Assembly: GCA_041574955.1 (NCBI GenBank)
Contig: JBFGNS010000010.1
Location: 1 to 47,969, forward strand
Direction of reading: 5' to 3'
Length of the DNA stretch: 47,969 nt
Origin: CALZJC01 sp041574955
Lineage (GTDB): Bacteria > Acidobacteriota > Thermoanaerobaculia > Multivoradales > JAHEKO01
Of the stretch, positions 41,421 through 47,969 are shown piece by piece. Below the pieces are notes generated by a model, which made no database searches, was not told the origin of the DNA, and saw only the letters and a list, made by a program, of their open reading frames with translations. Both the position numbers and the translations under genes were made by a program. Within the stretch, counting starts at the first letter, position 1. Every line of letters begins with the position of its first letter.

Positions 41421-42728
41421 ATGGCAACCGTCACCCGCCGCATCGGCCTATCACTCGGCGCCGACATCTGCTGGCCGATCTGCTTCGAGGAGCTGGTCAA
41501 GCGGCTCGACCTGGCAGTCCCGGACGGCAGCGACACCGTTCGCTTCGAGGTCGACCGCGTCACGATCGAGCCGTTCGACTTGCGGCAGCCGTGCCGCTAC
41601 GAGGTGGTCATCGACCGCGTCACGCACTGGTACCACACCAGCCGAGAGTGGATCAAGAAGTCCGTCATCATGGACGACCTCTACGTGTTCAACAACCCGT
41701 GGGCGGTGCAGTCGATGGAGAAGCACTCCACCTACGCGGCGATGATGCACCTAGGACTGCCGGTCCCGGAAACCTGGATGGTGCCGCCCAAGGAGTACGA
41801 GCCCACCCCGGACCTGCAACAGACTCTGGAGCGCTACGCCCGCATGTTCGATCTCGACGCGGTGGGCCGGGAGCTCGGCTACCCGATGTTCGTCAAGCCG
41901 TTCGACGGCGGCGCGTGGGTGGGCGTCAACCGGGTCGACACGGCGCAGAAGCTGCACGACGCCTACGAACAGAGCGGCAGGCGGATCATGCATCTGCAGC
42001 GGGCGGTCGAGGGCTTCGACCTGTTCGTGCGGTGCCTCGGGGTGGGCCCCCAGCTCAACGTCATCAAGTACGACCCGAGCGCCGCGCTCCACGACCGCTA
42101 CAAGGTGGCCTTCAACTTCGTCGACACCGACGAGTGGAAGCTGCTGGCGGACATGACGCTCACCATCAACAGCTTCTTCGGCTGGGACTTCAACTCCTGC
42201 GAAGCGCTGCGGCGCGACGGCGTGTTCCACCCCATCGACTTCGCCAACGCCTGCCCGGACTCCCAGGTCACCTCGCTCCACTACCACTTCCCCTGGCTGG
42301 TCAAGGCCAAGATCAAGTGGGCACTGTTCTGCGCCGCCACCCGCCGGCCGATGCGCCGCACCCTCGACTGGCAGCCGTACTACGACGTCCTGGCGCGAGA
42401 GCTGCCCTACCGCGAGCGGCTGGCCGAGTACGGCAAGATCGCCCGGCAGCGGCTCGAAGCGGAGCGGTTCGCCGAGTTCTGCGAGCGCCATCTGGGGCAC
42501 TTCGACGAGCTGGCCTGGGAGTTCTTCGGTACCGACGTCGCCCACGACGCGGTGGGGCAGAAGGTCCGGGCGCTGTTCCCGCCGCACGAGCACGAGAGGT
42601 TCACCGCGCATTTCTGGGGGCTGGTCCAGTTCTGGCGCAAGACCGAAGCCGACCGGCTGGGCCTCGAGCAGCCCGGCAGCGACGAGCGGCCGACCGCCGA
42701 CGGCTCGGCCGAGGGGAGAGGATCGTGA
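41421..42728 (+). CDS. ATP-grasp domain ligase 2 (distinct, RimK-like family)
   Basis: 435 residues from ATG 41421, preceded by AGGAGA at 8 nt. An N-terminal domain (RRIGLSLGADICWPICFEEL) leads into KKSVIMDDLYVFNNPWAVQS, a pre-ATP-grasp motif. The ATP-grasp core shows GYPMFVKPFDGGAWVGVNRV (about 155-175), HLQRAVEGFDLFVRCL, and the metal-binding region EALRRDGVFHPIDFANACPD. The C-terminal ~130 residues are helical. It is clearly different from the other three ATP-grasp proteins of the window (no HMEWF motif). The adjacent esterase gene overlaps its stop (GTGA), so stoichiometric synthesis is expected. Substrates unknown. Confidence 0.86.
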   Translation: MATVTRRIGLSLGADICWPICFEELVKRLDLAVPDGSDTVRFEVDRVTIEPFDLRQPCRYEVVIDRVTHWYHTSREWIKKSVIMDDLYVFNNPWAVQSMEKHSTYAAMMHLGLPVPETWMVPPKEYEPTPDLQQTLERYARMFDLDAVGRELGYPMFVKPFDGGAWVGVNRVDTAQKLHDAYEQSGRRIMHLQRAVEGFDLFVRCLGVGPQLNVIKYDPSAALHDRYKVAFNFVDTDEWKLLADMTLTINSFFGWDFNSCEALRRDGVFHPIDFANACPDSQVTSLHYHFPWLVKAKIKWALFCAATRRPMRRTLDWQPYYDVLARELPYRERLAEYGKIARQRLEAERFAEFCERHLGHFDELAWEFFGTDVAHDAVGQKVRALFPPHEHERFTAHFWGLVQFWRKTEADRLGLEQPGSDERPTADGSAEGRGS

Positions 42729-43456
42729 AGGAGACCTCCCGGTGGTTCTCGCCCAGCGTCCAGCAGGAGACCCAGCTCGTGCGCTGGGGCAGCTTCGGCA
42801 CCCCGGTGCTGCTGTTCCCCACCGCCGGCGGCGACGCCGAGGAGATCGAGCGCTTCCTGATGATCAAGGTGCTGATGCCTCTGCTCGAGGCCGGCCGCAT
42901 CAAGGTCTACTCGGTGGACTCGATCGCCGGTGCCGCCTGGATCTCCAAGCGCCACTCGCCGGCCTACTGCTCGCGGCTGCAGACGCTGTTCGACCGCTAC
43001 ATCTACACCGAGGTGGTGCCCGCGATCCGCGCCGACTGCGCTTCGCCGGCGATCGAGATCGTGGCCGCGGGCGCCTCGATCGGCGCCTTCAACGCCCTGG
43101 CGACGCTCTGCCGCCACCCGGACGTCTTCTCGAAGGCGATCTGCATGAGCGGCTCGTACGACTTCGAGCACTGGCTCCAGGGGCAGTGGAACTCGGACTT
43201 CTACTTCTCGTCGCCGATCCACTTCGTGCCCAACCTCGGGGAAGACAGCGAGCAGCTGCGCCTGCTGCGAGGGCGGTTCGTCGTCCTGCCGACCGGCGAG
43301 GGCGCCTGGGAAGAGCCCGCCGAATCGTGGAAGGTCGCCCACGCCCTGGGCTCGAAGGGCATTCCCAACCGGGTCGACCTGTGGGGCAAGGAGTGGCGCC
43401 ACGACTGGCCGACCTGGCGGGCGATGCTGCCCAAGTACCTGGGCGAGATGGCCTGA
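42725..43456 (+). CDS. Esterase-family alpha/beta hydrolase coupled to ATP-grasp 2
   Basis: 243 residues. GTG 42725 overlaps the upstream stop by 4 bp and follows GGGGAGAGG. It lacks a signal peptide and an E-set domain. The nucleophile elbow is AAGASIGAFNAL (Ser118) and the catalytic His is H226 in KEWRHDWPTW; MSGSYDFEHWLQGQW and SSPIHFVPNL are further conserved-looking blocks. It is a compact member of the PF00756 esterase family. The tight coupling suggests a complex with, or action on the product of, ATP-grasp 2. It converges with glgA across 18 bp. Confidence 0.86.
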   Translation: MKETSRWFSPSVQQETQLVRWGSFGTPVLLFPTAGGDAEEIERFLMIKVLMPLLEAGRIKVYSVDSIAGAAWISKRHSPAYCSRLQTLFDRYIYTEVVPAIRADCASPAIEIVAAGASIGAFNALATLCRHPDVFSKAICMSGSYDFEHWLQGQWNSDFYFSSPIHFVPNLGEDSEQLRLLRGRFVVLPTGEGAWEEPAESWKVAHALGSKGIPNRVDLWGKEWRHDWPTWRAMLPKYLGEMA

Positions 43457-43474
43457 GGGCCCGGTGCCCGGTCC

Positions 43475-44938
43475 CTAGCGCCCAGTCAGGCGCCAGTACA
43501 GGCGCACGTACTCGCCGGCCTGCTTCTCCCACGAGAAGTCCTGGCGCATGCCGTTCTGCACCAGCCGGTCCCAGGCCGGCCGGTCGTGCCAGACGTCCAT
43601 GGCGTAGCCCAGCGCCCAGCGCAGGCCGTCGGGCGAGGCGTGGTCGAAGACGAAGCCGGTGCCCTCGCCGCGGCCGCGGTCGAACTGCACGACCGAGTCG
43701 GCCAGTCCACCTGTCCTGCGTACCACCGGCGGCGTGCCGTAGGCCAGGCTGTACATCTGATTGAGGCCACACGGCTCGTACAGCGACGGCATCAGGAACA
43801 GGTCGCAGCCGGCCTCGATACGGTGCGCCAGCTCGTTGCTGTAGCCGCGGTAGAAGCAGACCCGTCCGGGGAAGCGGCCCTGCAGCGCCTGGAAGAACTC
43901 CTCGTACGCCGGCTCGCCGCTGCCCAGCACCGCCAGCCGGCAGTCGACCCCGGCCAGGAAGCCGGGCAGCACGGCCTGCAGCAGCTCGATGCCCTTCTGC
44001 TTGACCAGCCGGGTGACGATGCCCAGCGCCGGCACCCGCGGGTCGTGGTGGAGCCCCAGGTCGCCCATCAGCGCCAGCTTGTTGAACGCCTTGCCTTCGA
44101 GGTCGTCGGCCGAGTAGTTGAGCGGGATCAGCGGGTCGCGCTCGGGGCTCCACTCCTCGGGGTCGATGCCGTTGAGAATGCCGACCAGGTGGTCCGAGCG
44201 GCGCCGCAGCAGCTCGTCGAGACCCATGCCGTACTCGGCAGTCTGGATCTCGCGGGCGTGCGTCGGGCTGACCGTGGTGAGGACGTCGGCGTACAGCAGT
44301 CCCGTCTTGAGTAAGTTCACGCGGCCGGCCCTCAGGTCCCCGTTGTGGAACCGCTCGGCGTGCTCACCGAGCCCGAGCTGGCCGATCGTCGAGGCGGCGA
44401 AGACGCCCTGGTAGCCCACGTTGTGCAGGGTGAGCACCGTGCGGGTGCCCGCGAACAGCCCGTCCCAACCGTAGGTCGTCTTGAGCAGCAGCGGGGCGAG
44501 GGCGGTGTGCCAGTCGTTGGCGTGGAAGATGTCGGGCGCGAAGCCCATCCGCTGGCAGCACTCGATCGCCGCGCGGGTCAGCAGGGCGAAGCGCACCGCC
44601 TCGTCGCTGTCCGAGGTATAGATCCCCGGCCGGTGGAACAGCGCCGGGCAGAACACCAGGTAAAGCGGCAGCGACGAGCGCGGCACCGTCGTGGTGTAGA
44701 GGCTGTAGCGGTACAGCCGGCCGCCGAGCTGGAGCGGGACGTCCTGCAGGAAGTCGACCGGCACGATCTGGTGGCGGTCGCGATCGATCCGCGAGTAGAA
44801 CGGCAGGAACAGCCGGACGTCGTGCCCCAGGCGGTGGAGCGTCCTGGGCAGCGCCGCCGACACGTCGCCGAGGCCGCCGGTCTTGGCGAACGGCGCCACC
44901 TCAGCGGCGGCGAAGCAGATCTTGAGCCCCTCCGGCAC
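43475..44938 (-). CDS. glgA: Glycogen synthase (ADP-glucose type, GT5)
   Basis: 487 residues from GTG 44938. The frame is open further upstream, but GlgA proteins begin at or just before LKICFAAAEVAPFAKTGGLG, so the GTG shortly before it is chosen. It elongates alpha-1,4-glucan with ADP-glucose. Motifs: the ADP-glucose-binding KTGGLGDV near residue 20, IFHANDWHTAL, LTLHNVGYQG, ILNGIDPEEWSP, GIVTRLVKQKG and the C-terminal EPCGLNQMYSLAYGTPPVVR. TATCCT lies 6 nt upstream of the GTG, so the transcript may be leaderless. It is embedded among ligase genes and divergent from ATP-grasp 3, away from glgC. Confidence 0.94.
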   Translation of the reverse strand: MPEGLKICFAAAEVAPFAKTGGLGDVSAALPRTLHRLGHDVRLFLPFYSRIDRDRHQIVPVDFLQDVPLQLGGRLYRYSLYTTTVPRSSLPLYLVFCPALFHRPGIYTSDSDEAVRFALLTRAAIECCQRMGFAPDIFHANDWHTALAPLLLKTTYGWDGLFAGTRTVLTLHNVGYQGVFAASTIGQLGLGEHAERFHNGDLRAGRVNLLKTGLLYADVLTTVSPTHAREIQTAEYGMGLDELLRRRSDHLVGILNGIDPEEWSPERDPLIPLNYSADDLEGKAFNKLALMGDLGLHHDPRVPALGIVTRLVKQKGIELLQAVLPGFLAGVDCRLAVLGSGEPAYEEFFQALQGRFPGRVCFYRGYSNELAHRIEAGCDLFLMPSLYEPCGLNQMYSLAYGTPPVVRRTGGLADSVVQFDRGRGEGTGFVFDHASPDGLRWALGYAMDVWHDRPAWDRLVQNGMRQDFSWEKQAGEYVRLYWRLTGR

Positions 44939-44944
44939 CGCCCA

Positions 44945-44978
44945 AGGATATGCGCAACCGAGCGATCCCCAATAGAAT
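44945..44978. promoter_or_regulatory. Compact divergent promoter region glgA / ATP-grasp 3
   Basis: Minus strand: TTGGGG (44972-44967), 16 bp, TATCCT (44950-44945), then 6 nt to GTG 44938. Plus strand: TAGAAT (44973-44978), then 9 nt to ATG 44988. The start codons are only 49 bp apart and neither gene has a Shine-Dalgarno here, so both messages are probably leaderless and the promoters must overlap. Confidence 0.45.
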
Positions 44979-44987
44979 GCGGCCGCC

Positions 44988-46214
44988 ATGCCGAACGTCG
45001 TCTTCGTCGCCCCCTTCCCCGCCGAGGCCACGATGCGCTTCACCCAGGCCGCCGCCACCGAGCACGGAGTGCGGCTCGGTCTGGTGAGTCATCAGCGCCT
45101 GGAGGAGACCCCGGAGCGCCTGCGCGGCGTGCTGGCCGGTCACTGGCGGGTCGACAACGCCTTCGACGCCGGTCAGCTCGAGACCGCCGTGCGCGGCCTG
45201 GGCAAGCAGCTCGGCGGCGTCGACCGGCTGATCGCCGTCCTCGAGCAGCTCCAGGTGCCGCTGGCCGAGGTGCGTGACCGGCTCGGCATACCCGGTACCG
45301 GCGCAGAGGTGGCGCGCAACTTCCGCGACAAGGCGCGCATGAAGAGCCTGCTGCGCAGGGCCGGTCTGCCCTGCGCCCGCCACTGCCTGGCGAGCAGCCG
45401 GCCCGAGGCGGTCGAGTTCGCCGCCGAGGTGGGCTTCCCGCTGGTGGTCAAGCCGCCGGCCGGCGCCGGCGCCAAGGCGACCTTCCGCGTCGACGACGGC
45501 AAGCGGCTGGAGGAGGTCCTCGCCTTCGCCAGGCCCACGAGCCAGGCGCCGGTGCTGCTCGAGCAGTACCTGACCGGGCGCGAGCGCTCGTTCGAGACCG
45601 TGATGCTGCACGGCAAGCCGGTGTGGCACTCGATCTCCCACTACCTGCCGACGCCGCTCGAGGCGCTCGAGAACCCGTGGATCCAGTGGTGCGTCATCCT
45701 GCCGCGCGACATCAGCGGCCCGCAGTACGACGGCATCCGCAAGATCGGCAGCCGAGCGATCCAGGTGCTCGGGCTGGACACCGGGCTCACCCACATGGAG
45801 TGGTTCGAGCTCCCCGACGGCGGCCTGGCGATCTCGGAGGTGGCGGCGCGGCCGCCGGGTGCCCAGATCACCGCAATGACCTCGCTGGCGCACGACTTCG
45901 ACCTCTACCGCGCCTGGGCACGGCTGATGATCCACGAGCGGTTCGACCCGCCCGAGCGCAAGTACGCCGCCGGCGCCGCTTTCCTGCGCGCCCAGGGCGA
46001 AGGCCGACGGGTGGCGCGCATCCGCGGTCTGGCGGAAGCCGAGCGCGAGCTCGGCTCGCTGGTGGTCGAGGCCAAGCTTCCCGAGCCCGGGCAGACGCGT
46101 GGCACCGGCTACGAGGGCGAGGGCTGGGTGCTGCTGCGCCACCCCGAGACCGCGGTGGTCGAGAAGGCGCTGTTCCGGCTGATCACGCTGTTGCGCGTGG
46201 AGAGTGGCGAATGA
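44988..46214 (+). CDS. ATP-grasp domain ligase 3
   Basis: 408 residues. N-terminal domain NVVFVAPFPAEATMRFTQAA; ATP-binding GFPLVVKPPAGAGAKATFRV (about 155-175); lid LLEQYLTGRERSFETVMLHG; metal site THMEWFELPDGGLAISEVAA with RPPG just after. These match ATP-grasp 1 and 4, so it belongs to the same family (carbamoyl-phosphate-synthetase/BL00235-like ligases of about 400 residues). It joins ATP-grasp 4 by an ATGA overlap. It probably couples an amine to a carboxylate through an acyl phosphate. Whether it acts in sequence with the others on one growing product is an inference from the tandem arrangement. Confidence 0.85.
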   Translation: MPNVVFVAPFPAEATMRFTQAAATEHGVRLGLVSHQRLEETPERLRGVLAGHWRVDNAFDAGQLETAVRGLGKQLGGVDRLIAVLEQLQVPLAEVRDRLGIPGTGAEVARNFRDKARMKSLLRRAGLPCARHCLASSRPEAVEFAAEVGFPLVVKPPAGAGAKATFRVDDGKRLEEVLAFARPTSQAPVLLEQYLTGRERSFETVMLHGKPVWHSISHYLPTPLEALENPWIQWCVILPRDISGPQYDGIRKIGSRAIQVLGLDTGLTHMEWFELPDGGLAISEVAARPPGAQITAMTSLAHDFDLYRAWARLMIHERFDPPERKYAAGAAFLRAQGEGRRVARIRGLAEAERELGSLVVEAKLPEPGQTRGTGYEGEGWVLLRHPETAVVEKALFRLITLLRVESGE

Positions 46215-47428
46215 GCGTCCTGTTCTTCTCCCCCGGCTTCCCCCAGGAGATGCCCTACTTCGTGCGCGGCCTGGCCGAGGTCGGCGTACAGGTCATTGGC
46301 CTGGGCGACCAGCCGGCCGGTGCCCTGCCCGATCCGGTCAAGCGCCACCTGGCAGGCTATATCCAGGCGCGCTCGCTGTTCGACGAGGGCAGCGTGATCG
46401 AGGCGGTGCGGCGCGAGGCCGGCCGCTACCGCATCTCCCAGGTCGAGTGCCTGTGGGAGCCGGGGATGATCCTGGCGGCGCAGATCCGCGAGGCGCTCGG
46501 CCTGCCCGGTATGACCGTCGCCGAGACGCTGCCGTTCCGCGACAAGACCGCGATGAAGCAGGTGCTGCAGCGCGCCGGCATCCGCACTCCGCACCACTTC
46601 CGCGCTGCCACCGCCGACCAGGTGCGCGAGGCTGCCGAGCGCATCGGGTACCCGCTGATCGTCAAGCCGGTGGCGGGCGCCGGCTCGGCCGACACCTACC
46701 GGCTGGACGACCGCGACGAGCTGGAGGCCGCGCTGCTGCGCCTGCGCCACGTGCCCGAGGTCAGCGTCGAGGAGTTCATCGACGGCCAGGAGCTGACCTT
46801 CGACACCATCTGCCACGACGGCAAGATCGCCTACCACAACATCTCCTGGTACCGCCCGCGGCCGCTCATCGCCCGCACCTTGCAATGGACCAGCCCGCAG
46901 ACCCTGGCGCTGCGCGACGTCGAGGCGCCGCATCTGCAGGCCGGTGCGCGCATGGGCGTCGAGGTGCTCGAGGCGCTCGGCTACCGGGCCGGCTTCACCC
47001 ACATGGAGTGGTTCTTGAAAGACGACGGCGAGGCGGTGTTCGGCGAGATCGGCGCCCGGCCACCCGGCGCGCGCTCGGTCGAGATCATGAACTACGCCTG
47101 CGACATCGACGTCTACCGCGGCTGGGCAGAGGCCGTCTGCTTCAGCCGCTTCAGCCAGCCCGTGCGCCGGCTCTACAACGCCAACATCATCTTCAAGCGC
47201 GCCCAGGGCGAGGGTCACATCCGGCGGATCGAGGGCCTGGAGTCGCTGCTCAGCCGGTTCCGCCCGTGGATCGTGTCGATCGACCTGCTGCCGATCGGAG
47301 CGCCGCGCCGCAACTGGAAGCAGACGCTGCTGTCCGACGGCTGGCTGATCGTGCGCCACCCGGAGCTCGAGGCCACCATGCGGATCGCCGACGCGGTGGG
47401 GACGGACCTGCAGATGTATGCGGGGTGA
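46211..47428 (+). CDS. ATP-grasp domain ligase 4
   Basis: 405 residues from ATG 46211, which overlaps the previous stop (ATGA). Motifs: SVLFFSPGFPQEMPYFVRGL; GYPLIVKPVAGAGSADTYRL (about 148-168); VEEFIDGQELTFDTICHDGK; THMEWFLKDDGEAVFGEIGA with RPPG just after. It is a tandem paralogue of ATP-grasp 3 and a distant copy of ATP-grasp 1. The closing part NANIIFKRAQGEGHIRRIEG resembles the other two as well, so they diverged from one ancestor. It is the last gene of the cluster; an inverted repeat follows. Substrate unknown. Confidence 0.85.
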   Translation: MSVLFFSPGFPQEMPYFVRGLAEVGVQVIGLGDQPAGALPDPVKRHLAGYIQARSLFDEGSVIEAVRREAGRYRISQVECLWEPGMILAAQIREALGLPGMTVAETLPFRDKTAMKQVLQRAGIRTPHHFRAATADQVREAAERIGYPLIVKPVAGAGSADTYRLDDRDELEAALLRLRHVPEVSVEEFIDGQELTFDTICHDGKIAYHNISWYRPRPLIARTLQWTSPQTLALRDVEAPHLQAGARMGVEVLEALGYRAGFTHMEWFLKDDGEAVFGEIGARPPGARSVEIMNYACDIDVYRGWAEAVCFSRFSQPVRRLYNANIIFKRAQGEGHIRRIEGLESLLSRFRPWIVSIDLLPIGAPRRNWKQTLLSDGWLIVRHPELEATMRIADAVGTDLQMYAG

Positions 47429-47446
47429 GGAAGGGCCTGTACCGAG

Positions 47447-47479
47447 CCTGCGAGGAACCTCGACACTAGCCCTCGCAGG
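47447..47479 (+). terminator. Inverted repeat after ATP-grasp 4
   Basis: CCTGCGAGG (47447-47455) and CCTCGCAGG (47471-47479) form a perfect 9-bp stem with a 15-nt loop, 18 nt after the ATP-grasp 4 stop. There is no U-tract, so it may be a weak or Rho-assisted terminator at the end of the ligase cluster. Confidence 0.4.
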
Positions 47480-47517
47480 AGTCACCGGGTGACGAGCGGA
47501 CACGAGGGCTCGAGCGC

Positions 47518-47969
47518 TTGAACGGCGCGCAACCGGGCGCCGGCGGCTCATGGCGCGAGGTGCTGGCGGTCTATCTGCAGCTGGGGCTGACCTCGTTCGG
47601 TGGACCGATAGCCCACCTGGCCTACTTCCACCGCGAGCTGGTGGCCAGGCGGAGGTGGGTCGCCGATTCCGAGTACGGCCAGCTGCTCGCCCTTTGCCAG
47701 TTCCTGCCCGGCCCGGCCAGCAGCCAGCTCGGCTTCAGCCTGGGGCTGCTGCGCGCCGGCTGGCGCGGAGCGCTGGCGGCCTTCGTCGCCTTCACCCTGC
47801 CCTCGGCGCTCCTGCTGTTCGGCTTCGCGCTACTGCTGCCGCGCATCTCCGGAGCGGTGGGCACCGCCGCTCTGCACGGTCTCAAGCTGGTCGCCCTGGC
47901 GGTGGTGGCGCACGGCGTGCTGACGATGAGCCGGCGGCTCTGCCCCGACCGCCAGCGGCTGACCATCGC
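47518..47969 (+). CDS. Chromate transporter (CHR) family protein, 5' part
   Basis: 150 codons are visible and the frame runs off the right edge. TTG 47518 is the only start in the open frame before the conserved region; an in-frame GTG at 47560 is too close to the first helix. CHR hallmarks are LGLTSFGGPIAHLAYFHREL and LCQFLPGPASSQLGFSLG near the N-terminus, followed by hydrophobic helices (ALAAFVAFTLPSALLLFGFA). The family consists of inner-membrane anion transporters; chromate export is known for some, but many members have other or unknown substrates. It is probably unrelated to the ligase cluster upstream. Confidence 0.88.
   Translation, partial: MNGAQPGAGGSWREVLAVYLQLGLTSFGGPIAHLAYFHRELVARRRWVADSEYGQLLALCQFLPGPASSQLGFSLGLLRAGWRGALAAFVAFTLPSALLLFGFALLLPRISGAVGTAALHGLKLVALAVVAHGVLTMSRRLCPDRQRLTI

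Noticed and set aside
44939..45058. N-terminal extension of GlgA to 45058
   Set aside because: It would run into the divergent ATP-grasp gene and precede the conserved GlgA N-terminus with unrelated residues.
47429..47517. A start for the chromate transporter further upstream
   Set aside because: The frame reaches a stop at 47467-47469 without another start codon before TTG 47518.
1..47969. CRISPR arrays, tRNA/rRNA genes, insertion sequences, prophage
   Set aside because: No regularly spaced repeats, no cloverleaf or rRNA motifs, no transposase, integrase or phage genes seen; the repetitive DNA in TPR genes is coding.

Overview
The window is a very GC-rich, densely packed bacterial chromosome segment with 31 supported protein genes, no RNA genes and no recognisable prophage, insertion sequence or CRISPR array. 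The gene families point to an Acidobacteriota genome, probably a Thermoanaerobaculia- or Holophagae-like lineage. The main reasons are several 'VWFA-related Acidobacterial domain' proteins, an Oar-like TonB-dependent receptor with an N-terminal carboxypeptidase-regulatory domain, CRTAC1/ASPIC-UnbV proteins paired with TPR proteins, and a dispersed repeat of the kind that yields 'HPERSEGS' artefact proteins. The assignment is inference from family content, not from a marker gene.

Region 1 (1-26180) is mostly cell-envelope and secreted protein genes. A flippase-like membrane protein (partial), a secreted TPR protein and a membrane-anchored SGNH-hydrolase/TPR fusion run on the plus strand. Facing them on the minus strand is an Oar-like receptor (12550-9557) with a strong intrinsic terminator, followed by a coupled VWFA-TPR-VWFA operon. 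A 516-bp intergenic region (12551-13066) carries the receptor promoter. Next come two collinear CRTAC1+TPR gene pairs in tail-to-tail inverted orientation (13067-16866 plus, 20807-17047 minus), separated by a dispersed repeat and a hairpin. Both members of the first pair are lipoproteins and both members of the second have ordinary Sec signals. A third VWFA gene, a transglutaminase-like TPR lipoprotein, a fourth VWFA protein and rlmN follow on the plus strand.

Region 2 (26198-47428) interleaves alpha-glucan metabolism with amide-bond-forming enzymes. Glucan genes are glgC, glgP, malQ, glgX, a GH13 enzyme with a long N-terminal extension, a glucokinase and glgA; glgB is not in the window. Between and after them lie a YbdK/GCS2 carboxylate-amine ligase, four ATP-grasp ligases (three of one family, one different), a peptidase S51/cyanophycinase-like serine hydrolase and two alpha/beta-hydrolase esterases, one with an N-terminal E-set domain. 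This is the best candidate for an undescribed system. A reasonable hypothesis is that the ligases build an amide or peptide-like product that the S51 enzyme and esterases process, co-managed with glycogen. The product cannot be read from the sequence.

The window ends in the start of a chromate transporter family gene. Many genes are joined by 4-bp ATGA/GTGA/TTGA stop-start overlaps. Several promoter-proximal genes have a -10-like hexamer only 6-9 nt before the start codon and no Shine-Dalgarno, suggesting leaderless transcripts.
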